From Lewinella sp. JB7 (GTDB lineage Bacteria; Bacteroidota; Bacteroidia; Chitinophagales; Saprospiraceae), in contig NZ_JANCTD010000001.1 in the NCBI RefSeq assembly GCF_024297185.1, positions 817,396 through 881,395 of the forward strand: a stretch of DNA of 64,000 bases. Direction: 5' to 3'. A model generated the notes under the pieces. The model was not told where the DNA came from. It worked only from the letters and a program-made list of their open reading frames with translations, and did no database searches. Numbering within the stretch: position 1 is the stretch's first letter; each line of letters opens with the position of its first letter. This document shows, piece by piece, positions 26,915 to 34,414 of this stretch. A program made the translations under genes and the position numbers.

Positions 26915-27886
26915 ATGATCCGAAAATTACTTCCGGCCCTTATGTTGCTCCTGTTGTGCGGGACCGCGGGAGCGCAGCAATTCGCCCAGTACAGTCTGTA
27001 CTGGTTGGATCCGGTGCAGTTCAATCCCGCCTACGCCGGCCTAGACAATAGCCTGAGCGTCACGGGCACCTACCGCACCCAGTGGGCGGGCCTGGACGGC
27101 CAGCCCAGCGGACAGCGGATCAGCGCCCACCTGCCGGTATACTTTCTCAGCAGCGGATTCGGCGTGGAAGCCGAGCGCGACGATATCGGGGCTCGCCAGC
27201 TCAACCGCTTCGGCGTCACCTGGAACTATCAACTCGTGCGAGCCAATGCCGTATGGTCGGTGGGGCTTTCCGGGCGGTATCTGCAAATGAGCCTGAATGG
27301 GGCGCAACTGCGCACTCCGGAGGGCGACTATTCCGAGCCGGGCTTCATCATTCACAACGACGATTTGCTGCCCACGGGTAACGAGGGGGCGGGAACCTTT
27401 ACGGTCACCGCCGGCGTGTACTACCAGGCGGAACGGATCGAGGGGGGCTTGTCGGTGCGCAATCTTTCCGAGGGCGTACTGTCGTTTCCCGGACTGGATT
27501 ACCAACTCGGCCGGCAGTACCACGGATATTTACGCGCCCGTTTCGATCTTTTGCGCGCCTGGGAGGTTTCTCCCATGGTCTTCGCCGTTAGCGACGGCAC
27601 CCAGCATCAGTTGAGTTTTGGTGGTATCGCCCGTTACAATGAGAATGTTTTTGCCGGCCTAGCCTACCGGGGTTACAATAATCAGACCTCGGACGCGATT
27701 GTACTAATGGCCGGTCTGAATCTTTCCGACAAGATTTCCCTGGCCTATGCTTACGATCTCACCGTTTCCGAATTGCGCAGCGTGCAGGACGGTAGCCACG
27801 AGATCACCCTCAATTACAACCTCCGGCAACGGATCGGCGCGGGGGTGCCGCCGCCCATCATTTTTAACCCACGGACCAAACAATGA
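26915..27886 (+). CDS. PorP/SprF-family type IX secretion/gliding outer membrane protein
   Basis: 323 residues with signal peptide MIRKLLPALMLLLLCGTAGAQ. The diagnostic N-terminal motif is QFAQYSLYWLDPVQFNPAYAGLDNSLSVTGTYRTQWAG (read in parts: FNPAYAG, YRTQW), followed by beta-barrel strands ending LNYNLRQRIGAG. PorP/SprF proteins are outer membrane barrels of about 14 strands linked to the type IX secretion system and to attachment of cargo at the surface. The neighbour downstream is a GldK/PorK-like lipoprotein, repeating the porP-porK order of the P. gingivalis locus. Confidence 0.9.
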   Translation: MIRKLLPALMLLLLCGTAGAQQFAQYSLYWLDPVQFNPAYAGLDNSLSVTGTYRTQWAGLDGQPSGQRISAHLPVYFLSSGFGVEAERDDIGARQLNRFGVTWNYQLVRANAVWSVGLSGRYLQMSLNGAQLRTPEGDYSEPGFIIHNDDLLPTGNEGAGTFTVTAGVYYQAERIEGGLSVRNLSEGVLSFPGLDYQLGRQYHGYLRARFDLLRAWEVSPMVFAVSDGTQHQLSFGGIARYNENVFAGLAYRGYNNQTSDAIVLMAGLNLSDKISLAYAYDLTVSELRSVQDGSHEITLNYNLRQRIGAGVPPPIIFNPRTKQ

Positions 27887-28037
27887 TCCTCATTTGTCGC
27901 CCCGCCGCGATTTTGCCTGACGATCTGTTAAACTTTGTTCCACGGCTGCTGCTACGATACTAACCATGTTTTTACCTTCGTTTCCCCCACAACTATCCGC
28001 TCCATTGAAAATTCAGAGGACAATTCCGGTCTCGCGT

Positions 28038-29270
28038 ATGAAAACTGTTCTACAAACACTCTTCGCCGTCTCCGTACTGGCCATTGCGCTGTCCAGTTGC
28101 GGCGGTAGTAGGGAAACCGGCGAGCTCGTCGGCGATCTCGATCGCCCCACCTGGAAAGGCGTCCAGCCCTACGGGATGGTCTACGTTCCGGCGGGTACCG
28201 TCCACATCGGCAACAACGACCAGGACATCACGGGCACCTTCATTCAACGTCCCAAATCCGTCACCATCAACGGATTCTACATGGACGATACGGAGATCTC
28301 CAACAACGAATACCGCCAGTTCATGAACTGGGTACGGGACTCCATCGCCCACGTACTGCTCGGCGACGTCGACGAAAACGGTAACATCGACTGGGAGCTC
28401 CCCATCGACTACACCGACGAGACGCTCTCCGAACTCTACCTCGAAGAGTACTACGCCGGCAAAAAGCAGGTCAACACCAACCTTTACGAGTACACCTACT
28501 CCGAAGTAGACTGGACGGAGGCCGCCATGGCCCGCCCCCGCGGCGTGGACGGACAGGGCATCACCGACTACATCACCGAAAAAACGGTCAACGTCTACCC
28601 CGACACGCTCGTTTGGGTACGCGACTTTGCCTACGCCTACAACGAACCCATGGCCCGGGTATACTTCAGCCACCCGGCCTATGACAACTACCCGGTCGTC
28701 GGTATCGACTGGCACATGGCCCGCGCCTTTAGTTTCTGGCGCACGACCCTCTGGAACACCTACAACGAGGAAGCCCTCATCGAGAACTTCCGCCTCCCCA
28801 CGGAGTACGAGTTCGAGTACGCCGCCCGCGGCGGTAAGGAAAATGCTCCCTTCCCCTGGGGCGGTCCCTACGCCCGCAACAGCAAGGGATGTCTGCTGGC
28901 CAACTTCAAACCCGGTCGCGGTAATTACGCCGACGACGGCGGTTCCTACACCGTCCCCGTCGACGCCTACTACCCCAACGATTACGGCCTGTACAATATG
29001 GCCGGCAACGTCGCCGAATGGACCATCACGGCCTTCCAGGAGAACGCTACCAGCTTCATTCACGACTTCAACCCCGACATCCGCTACAACGCGAAGGACG
29101 ACGACCCGATCTCCTACAAGCGCAAGGTCATCCGCGGCGGTAGCTGGAAGGACATCAGCTTCTACCTCCAGAACGGCACCCGCACCTACGAATACCAGGA
29201 CACCACGAAGTCCTACATTGGCTTCCGCAACGTCATGTCGTTCACCGGTCGCTCCATCAACGACTTCTAG
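28038..29270 (+). CDS. gldK: GldK/PorK-like type IX secretion ring lipoprotein (SUMF1 domain)
   Basis: 410 residues from the ATG at 28038, chosen because it gives a lipoprotein signal peptide with cysteine 21 (ALSSCGGS). A SUMF1/formylglycine-generating-enzyme-like domain fills the rest: YGMVYVPAGTVHIGNNDQD, FYMDDTEISNNEYRQFMNWVRDSI, NFRLPTEYEFEYAARGG, NMAGNVAEWT and VIRGGSWKD. The WVRDSI segment and the D-Q-D pattern point to GldK/PorK rather than to a generic SUMF1 protein. PorK with PorN forms the [11 protein letters not shown] ring of the type IX system. The usual partners L, M and N do not follow: the gene is closed by a terminator and the next gene is QueG. Confidence 0.82.
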   Translation: MKTVLQTLFAVSVLAIALSSCGGSRETGELVGDLDRPTWKGVQPYGMVYVPAGTVHIGNNDQDITGTFIQRPKSVTINGFYMDDTEISNNEYRQFMNWVRDSIAHVLLGDVDENGNIDWELPIDYTDETLSELYLEEYYAGKKQVNTNLYEYTYSEVDWTEAAMARPRGVDGQGITDYITEKTVNVYPDTLVWVRDFAYAYNEPMARVYFSHPAYDNYPVVGIDWHMARAFSFWRTTLWNTYNEEALIENFRLPTEYEFEYAARGGKENAPFPWGGPYARNSKGCLLANFKPGRGNYADDGGSYTVPVDAYYPNDYGLYNMAGNVAEWTITAFQENATSFIHDFNPDIRYNAKDDDPISYKRKVIRGGSWKDISFYLQNGTRTYEYQDTTKSYIGFRNVMSFTGRSINDF

Positions 29271-29292
29271 GCGGCTGAAATCCCGCTAACTT

Positions 29293-29326
29293 AACGGCCG
29301 CTCCCCATCCCGGGGGCGGCCGTTTT
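29293..29326 (+). terminator. Intrinsic terminator after gldK
   Basis: Stem of 13 pairs with AACGGCCGC at its base, one G-U pair, loop ATCCC approximately, followed by TTTT. It ends 10 bases before the QueG start codon, so QueG needs its own promoter or read-through. Confidence 0.85.
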
Positions 29327-29335
29327 GCATTTGCC

Positions 29336-30259
29336 ATGAATCCTACCCAACTCGCTACTCACATCAAGCAAACGGCCCGCGCACTCGGGTTCGCCTACGT
29401 GGGCATCGCGCGCGCGGAACGTATGGAACCCGAAGAGCGACGCCTGGAAGCCTGGCTCAATGCCGGCCACCACGGCACCATGCGGTGGATGGAAAACCAC
29501 TTTGACAAACGCGTAGACCCGACCAAGCTGGTGCCCGGTGCCCGCTCCGTCGTCTCCCTGCTCTATAATTACTTTCCGGAGGACGATACCCCCAGCCGGG
29601 AAGCCCCGAAACTGGCCCGCTACGCGTACGGGGAAGATTACCACCGGGTGGTGCGCGGCAAACTACGTGAGTTGGTGGACCGGTTGGAGGAACAGTTGGG
29701 CGCCCCCATCGACGGGCGCGTGTTCGTTGACAGCGCCCCCGTACTGGAGCGCGACTGGGCCGCCCGGGCCGGTACCGGATGGACGGGTAAAAACACCCTC
29801 TTACTCAATCCTAAAGCCGGCAGCTACTTCTTTCTGGCCGAGCTGATCTCCGATCTTGATCCCGCCCCCGATAGCCGCATCCGCGACCACTGCGGCACGT
29901 GTACCCGCTGTATCGATGCCTGCCCCACGGAGGCCATCAGCCCGGAAGGCTACATCGTCGACAGCAGCAAGTGCATCAGTTACCTCACGATCGAGTTGCG
30001 GGAAGCGATTCCGGAAGAGTTTGCCGGTCGGATGGAAGGGTGGGCCTTCGGCTGTGATATTTGTCAGGAGGTATGCCCCTGGAACCGCTTTAGCCAACCC
30101 CACGAGGAACCCGCCTTCGCGCCCCACCCGGAACTGCCGGGAATGGGCGAACGGGAGTGGCGGGAAATGACGGAAGAGGTGTTCCGGCGCGTGTTCCGCA
30201 AGTCGGCCGTCAAACGGACCAAGTTCAGCGGACTGCGCCGCAACATCGATTTCCTATAG
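29336..30259 (+). CDS. queG: Epoxyqueuosine reductase QueG
   Basis: 307 residues, typical. Cobalamin-binding N-terminal domain (ARALGFAYVGIARAERM, GHHGTMRWMENHFDKRVDPTKLVPGARSVVSL in several motifs), then the two 4Fe-4S cluster segments CGTCTRCIDACP and CDICQEVCPWNRF with a further cysteine in SSKCISYLTIE. The enzyme performs the last step of queuosine synthesis, reducing epoxyqueuosine to queuosine in the tRNA anticodon wobble position. Cytoplasmic, needs vitamin B12. Its last 6 bases overlap the convergent lspA gene. Confidence 0.95.
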   Translation: MNPTQLATHIKQTARALGFAYVGIARAERMEPEERRLEAWLNAGHHGTMRWMENHFDKRVDPTKLVPGARSVVSLLYNYFPEDDTPSREAPKLARYAYGEDYHRVVRGKLRELVDRLEEQLGAPIDGRVFVDSAPVLERDWAARAGTGWTGKNTLLLNPKAGSYFFLAELISDLDPAPDSRIRDHCGTCTRCIDACPTEAISPEGYIVDSSKCISYLTIELREAIPEEFAGRMEGWAFGCDICQEVCPWNRFSQPHEEPAFAPHPELPGMGEREWREMTEEVFRRVFRKSAVKRTKFSGLRRNIDFL

Positions 30260-30781
30260 CGAGGAGGTCTCTTCCTCCGGAGCGTGTACTACTTCGGTCT
30301 TCTGGGGGCGCAGAGCGAAGGGCAACATGATGAACATACCGGCCATGATGGCCATATCGGCGACGTTGAAGATGCCGGTTTGCAGACCGAAAGCTTTGAG
30401 GTGCAGCATATCCACTACGTGACCGTACAGCAGGCGGTCCACGATATTACTCAGCCCACCGCCCACGATCAGGGCCAGGGCTACTACTTGCCAGCGGTTG
30501 AGCAGTTTCTCCCGGAAAATGTAGTACAGTAGAGCCACTAACAGCAGGGCCGGAAAGAGATTGAGCAGCAGGGGACGCCAGAAATCGTTCAGTCCCGAAC
30601 CGATGCTTAGGAAGGCCCCGGTGTTGTGCACGTGCGTAAGCCGCAGAACGTTTCCGAAAAAAAACTGGTCGGGCTCCCCCTGCAGGTGGACGGTCGCCAG
30701 ATACTTCGTCCACTGATCCAGGCCCACCGAAATCACGATGACGGTAAGTACGACCCACAGCCGTGATTTAAAAGTCTTCAT
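30254..30781 (-). CDS. lspA: Lipoprotein signal peptidase
   Basis: 175 residues from the ATG at 30781 (frame open further upstream). Four transmembrane segments, the conserved DQWTKY near the start, NTGAFLS, and the two catalytic aspartates in GGLSNIVDRL and FNVADMAI. It cleaves signal peptides of diacylglyceryl-modified prolipoproteins at the inner membrane. It lies 28 bases after the thioredoxin-fold gene on the same strand and is probably the second gene of that unit. The short acidic tail is typical of Bacteroidota LspA. Confidence 0.95.
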   Translation of the reverse strand: MKTFKSRLWVVLTVIVISVGLDQWTKYLATVHLQGEPDQFFFGNVLRLTHVHNTGAFLSIGSGLNDFWRPLLLNLFPALLLVALLYYIFREKLLNRWQVVALALIVGGGLSNIVDRLLYGHVVDMLHLKAFGLQTGIFNVADMAIMAGMFIMLPFALRPQKTEVVHAPEEETSSL

Positions 30782-30809
30782 CCGCACAAAGTTAATTGCT
30801 GGCCGGGTT

Positions 30810-32153
30810 TTACTTGCCCGTAAGGACTTCGGCGACCTTACGCTCCAGGTCCGCACCGCGCAGGTTACGGGCTAAGATGTTGCCGTCCCGGTCGAGCAGG
30901 ACGGTCTGGGGAATACTCGTTACGCCGTACAGTCGACCGTACTCGCTCTGCCATCCGCGCAAGTCGGAAACGTGCAGCCAGGACAGCTTGTCCGCGGCGA
31001 TCGCCGCTTCCCACCGGTCTTTCCGATCGTCGAGGCTCACGCCCAAAATCTCGAAGCCCAGATCCTTGTACTTATTGTACATCCGCACGACGTTGGGGTT
31101 TTCCCGACGGCAGGGGCCGCACCAGCTGGCCCAAAAATCGAGCAGTACGACCTTGCCGCGCAGACTTTCCAGACTGATGGGCTCTCCCTCGGGGGATTCG
31201 GCGGTGAATAGAGGGGCCGGCTCACCGATGGCAAAACTCGGCAGGGCAGCCGACTGCTGACGCAGTTGCGCGACCGGTCCGGGGTAGGTGTCCGCATACT
31301 CCTTGATCACGCTATCGGCGATCCGCAGGGCAGCCGGGTGTTGTTTGGGCAGCAGGGCGGCCAGAGCACCGCTACGGGAGAGGAAGCGGGCCCGGCTCGC
31401 GGCGGGGAAGCGACCGGTCTGTTCCAGCAGCACGTCCGCCAGCTGATCCGCGGGGATAATCTGCAGGATGTTACCCGTAAAGTTGCGGTAACCTTCGTAG
31501 GTCCAGGCCAGATCGTCAAACCCCCGGTCGTCATAGTCGACGAACTGGAAATAGGTAGCGAGGTAGTGGTCGAGCTGACTGGGGTAAGCCCCTGGTTCGG
31601 CCGAATAATGGCTTAGGTAAGTGTTCAGGCTGGCGATCCGTCCGAGAATAGGGAAGCTTTGCTTGAGCTCCGCGACCAGTTGCCGTTTCTCTTCGTCGAG
31701 TTCGCCCATGGCCACCCTTCCCTCCTGATTGACCCGTTCGTTGCGGATCACTTCGATGTCCTGGACCAGTGTGGAGTACAGTTCATTATGCCGGTCGAAG
31801 GTCGTCTTAAGTTCGGCGTATGCGGTATTGACCGGACTGCCATGCACGGAGGCCTGCCGCAGTTGCTGGCAGTCACCCGATATGGTCAGGGTATCGCCGG
31901 CGGACAGGATAACGGGCAGGGCGTTGCCGGGGGAGTCGCCCAGGTAACGAAAGACGGGTTCCGTCACCGGGAGCTCCAGGCGGTAGCGGCCCTCCTCTCC
32001 CGTCAGCGAAGCCACGACCTCGAAGCCGAATCCCGTAAAGGCATACAGTTGGGGGGCGCGCTCGCAACCGTTCACTTCGGCGGTTAGGGTCGCGGTCGTC
32101 TGTGCGCACAGCGTAAGGGAAAACAGCAGCGATAGGACGGCGGTACACTTCAT
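30810..32153 (-). CDS. [11 protein letters not shown] TlpA/ResA-like thiol-disulfide oxidoreductase
   Basis: 447 residues with a signal peptide (MKCTAVLSLLFSLTLCAQ). The first ~120 residues are a DUF4369-like beta domain (TLTAEVNGCERAPQLYAF, VILSAGDTLTISGDC), the centre is helical, and about 310-447 is a thioredoxin domain with IGEPAPLFTAESPEG, the WCGPC active site in DFWASWCGPCRRENPNVV and a cis-proline in TSIPQTVLLD. This three-part build is common in Bacteroidota. It should reduce or exchange disulfides in the periplasm; the client is unknown. First gene of a unit with lspA. Confidence 0.9.
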   Translation of the reverse strand: MKCTAVLSLLFSLTLCAQTTATLTAEVNGCERAPQLYAFTGFGFEVVASLTGEEGRYRLELPVTEPVFRYLGDSPGNALPVILSAGDTLTISGDCQQLRQASVHGSPVNTAYAELKTTFDRHNELYSTLVQDIEVIRNERVNQEGRVAMGELDEEKRQLVAELKQSFPILGRIASLNTYLSHYSAEPGAYPSQLDHYLATYFQFVDYDDRGFDDLAWTYEGYRNFTGNILQIIPADQLADVLLEQTGRFPAASRARFLSRSGALAALLPKQHPAALRIADSVIKEYADTYPGPVAQLRQQSAALPSFAIGEPAPLFTAESPEGEPISLESLRGKVVLLDFWASWCGPCRRENPNVVRMYNKYKDLGFEILGVSLDDRKDRWEAAIAADKLSWLHVSDLRGWQSEYGRLYGVTSIPQTVLLDRDGNILARNLRGADLERKVAEVLTGK

Positions 32154-32302
32154 CTCACGAATTTACGGATTCCGCCCGCGATTCCCCGACCATCGCCCGG
32201 CGGGGGGTGCCGTTTGCCGATGAAACGACGGTATCCGACGAAATTGGCCTACCCCAAACGCTGCCGGGCCAACCCCACAAGCAAATGGACTGTTTACCCC
32301 GT

Positions 32303-32788
32303 ATGGCATCTTTCCGCTCCCCCTTCGAACGTTCTCCCCTGGCCACGATCGGCGGCATCATCATTTCGTTGGTGGTCCTGTACGTCATGTTCTCCATTGT
32401 CGGCTGGGTGGTTTCTCTGCTCTATAAGTTTTCCTGGTTGATCCTGATCGCCGCTCTCATCATCGATTACAAGGTGGTGCTGGGTTTTTTCCGGGCACTG
32501 CAGGGCCTGTTTAAGCGCAACGCCATTTACGGCCTGGTCGCCTCGGCCCTCACGATCATCTTTTATCCTTTCGTCTTTCTGTACTTTCTGGGCATGGCCC
32601 TGTTCAAGAAAAAGGTCCGGGAAGCCCGCCGGGAAGCCGACGTTCGCCGGAACGGACAGTGGGTCGACTACGAGGAACTCCCCGACAAGCCGGTCGATCT
32701 GGATACCCACTACGAGGAGTTGCCGCCCCCGCCGCCGCCCCAACCCCGCCGCCGCGACGAACCCGGGTACGACGAATACTTTAAGTAA
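32303..32788 (+). CDS. Small integral membrane protein, function unknown
   Basis: 161 residues from the ATG at 32303; an ATG at 32285 is the alternative. Three hydrophobic segments (IGGIIISLVVLYVMFSIVGWVVSLL, WLILIAALIIDYKVVLGF, YGLVASALTIIFYPFVFLYFLGMALF) are followed by a charged cytoplasmic tail with a Pro-rich stretch (six prolines) and VDYEELPDKPVDL. Proteins of this pattern recur in Bacteroidota without a known role. The next gene, a glycosyltransferase, starts 3 bases after the stop, so the two are likely translated together. Confidence 0.75.
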   Translation: MASFRSPFERSPLATIGGIIISLVVLYVMFSIVGWVVSLLYKFSWLILIAALIIDYKVVLGFFRALQGLFKRNAIYGLVASALTIIFYPFVFLYFLGMALFKKKVREARREADVRRNGQWVDYEELPDKPVDLDTHYEELPPPPPPQPRRRDEPGYDEYFK

Positions 32789-32791
32789 GTT

Positions 32792-33928
32792 TTGCCCTGG
32801 TTAGCGGCCGTCCCGCTCCTGATTTCCCTGGCCTACGTTTGCTGGCAGTACTACAACTATGCGTGCTGGCTACGGACCTCTTCGGCAACCCCGCAAGCCG
32901 TCCCGCCACCCCTGCCCACCGTGGCCATCGTCGTGCCCTTCCGTAATGAAGCCGCCCGCCTGCCCGATCTGGTCAAGGATTTGCTGGCGCAAGACTATCC
33001 CCCCGATCGCTTCGAGATCATTCTGGTGGACGACTTTTCTACCGACGGCGGGGCCGCAGGTGCCCTGTTTTCCCACGAAAAGCTAACTCTCCTTCGGCTG
33101 GCCGACGATCCACCTTCCCCCGGGACCGTTGCCTTCAAGAAGGCCGCACTGGGCATGGGAATCTCGCGGACCACCGCCGAAGTGATCGTCACTACGGACG
33201 CCGATTGTCGCTGGCCGCGCGAGACACTGACCCTATTGGGACGTGCCTTCGGCCAGGGTAGCGATGTCGTGTTAGGGCCGGTGTTCGTATCTCCCGTTTA
33301 CGACCTGGGTACCGCCTTTCAGGCCCTGGACCTGGCGGGTTTTCAACTCTTCACGGCCGCTACGATCGCGGCCGATTCCCCCGCCCTGGCGAACGGAGCG
33401 CACTTCGCCTTTCGCCGCGCAGCCTTCGAACGGGTGGGGGGCTACGCGGGGGTCGATCACCTGCCGTCGGGGGACGATGTTTTGCTGTTGCACAAGTTCG
33501 CGCACGACGAGTCACTAAAGATCGCGGTCGTAACGGACCCCGCCGGACTGGTCACGACCGCCCCGGTGCGGGGTTGGCGGGCACTCTGGTGGCAGCGCCT
33601 CCGGTGGGCGGGGAAAGCCGGCAATTATACCAGTCCGGCCCTTAATCTGGCGCAGGTCCTGGCCTTCCTTACCTCGCTGGGGATTGTCGGGGCGTTGGTC
33701 GTCGGACTATTCTCTCCAGTCTTTCTACTGGCCGGCATCACCGCCTGGTCCTTGAAGGGGCTTGTCGATTTCGTCCTGTTGCGATCCGTGTGCCGGCACT
33801 ACGGTCACGAAGAGTTGATGCGATGGTACCTGCCGGTACAGTTGATCTATCCGGTTTATCTGGTAGCTGTCGGCAGTGCGGCGGTACTCGGCATTAAGGC
33901 CGGCTGGAAGGATCGACCACCCGCCTAG
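32792..33928 (+). CDS. Membrane-anchored GT2 glycosyltransferase
   Basis: 378 residues from a TTG 3 bases after the preceding stop. N-terminal membrane anchor (LAAVPLLISLAYVCWQYY), then a GT-A catalytic domain: VAIVVPFRNEAARL, LVDDFSTDG, the metal-binding TTDADCRWP, the acceptor-site PSGDDVLL and the processive-type QRLRW motif. Two or three further membrane segments lie at the C-terminus. Likely adds a sugar to a lipid or surface polymer at the inner membrane; donor and acceptor cannot be told. The last 4 bases overlap the convergent thioredoxin-like gene. Confidence 0.88.
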   Translation: MPWLAAVPLLISLAYVCWQYYNYACWLRTSSATPQAVPPPLPTVAIVVPFRNEAARLPDLVKDLLAQDYPPDRFEIILVDDFSTDGGAAGALFSHEKLTLLRLADDPPSPGTVAFKKAALGMGISRTTAEVIVTTDADCRWPRETLTLLGRAFGQGSDVVLGPVFVSPVYDLGTAFQALDLAGFQLFTAATIAADSPALANGAHFAFRRAAFERVGGYAGVDHLPSGDDVLLLHKFAHDESLKIAVVTDPAGLVTTAPVRGWRALWWQRLRWAGKAGNYTSPALNLAQVLAFLTSLGIVGALVVGLFSPVFLLAGITAWSLKGLVDFVLLRSVCRHYGHEELMRWYLPVQLIYPVYLVAVGSAAVLGIKAGWKDRPPA

Positions 33929-34413
33929 GGGCTCAGAATTTTTAGTAATTGATCGGTGCTCAGGTACTGAAAATAGCGATCCGTAGCGGTGAACTCATCG
34001 TCGAAGAGAACAATGGCGGGCAGGGAGAAGGGTTTGTCCTGCCGTCCGGCCAGGAGCAGGGGGATCTGGTGGACGGGATTTACCCGCCCGAGGCGTTCGT
34101 TCACGTACATCCGACCGCCGAATACGATGGTATCGGGAGATTCGACGTTCATTCGTACGGCGTAGTAGCGCTCGTTCAGGAGCCGCACGACCCGGGGATC
34201 GCGGTAGGCCCTTTTGTCCATTCGCAGGCAGGCCGCACACCAATCGGCGTAAAAATCCACCAGCACCGGCCGGGCTTCTTCCGCGAGGGCAAGTTCGAGG
34301 GCCGGGAAGTCGAGCCAGCGTACGGCTGGTTCTGCGGTCTGCGCGGTGAGGTTCGCGGAGTGGATGACCACGCCCATGAGAATAGCAAATAGTAGGGATA
34401 ACCGGCGGGCCAT
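33925..34413 (-). CDS. [11 protein letters not shown] thioredoxin-like protein
   Basis: 162 residues with a signal peptide (MARRLSLLFAILMGVVIHSANLTAQ). Thioredoxin fold with a WCAAC active site in VLVDFYADWCAACLRMDKRAY, close to the DsbD C-terminal/DUF255-like group, and a cis-proline region IPLLLAGRQDKPFSLPAIVLFDD. It begins one base after the stop of the TonB receptor gene and is co-transcribed with it, which links the reductase to uptake through that receptor or to maintenance of the cysteines in the receptor plug. Confidence 0.87.
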   Translation of the reverse strand: MARRLSLLFAILMGVVIHSANLTAQTAEPAVRWLDFPALELALAEEARPVLVDFYADWCAACLRMDKRAYRDPRVVRLLNERYYAVRMNVESPDTIVFGGRMYVNERLGRVNPVHQIPLLLAGRQDKPFSLPAIVLFDDEFTATDRYFQYLSTDQLLKILSP

Positions 34414-34414
34414 C

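Noticed and set aside
27911-27937. Promoter before gldK (TTTTG and AAACTTTG)
   Set aside because: Spacer is only about 14 bases and the -7 element is imperfect, so it is not listed as a feature.
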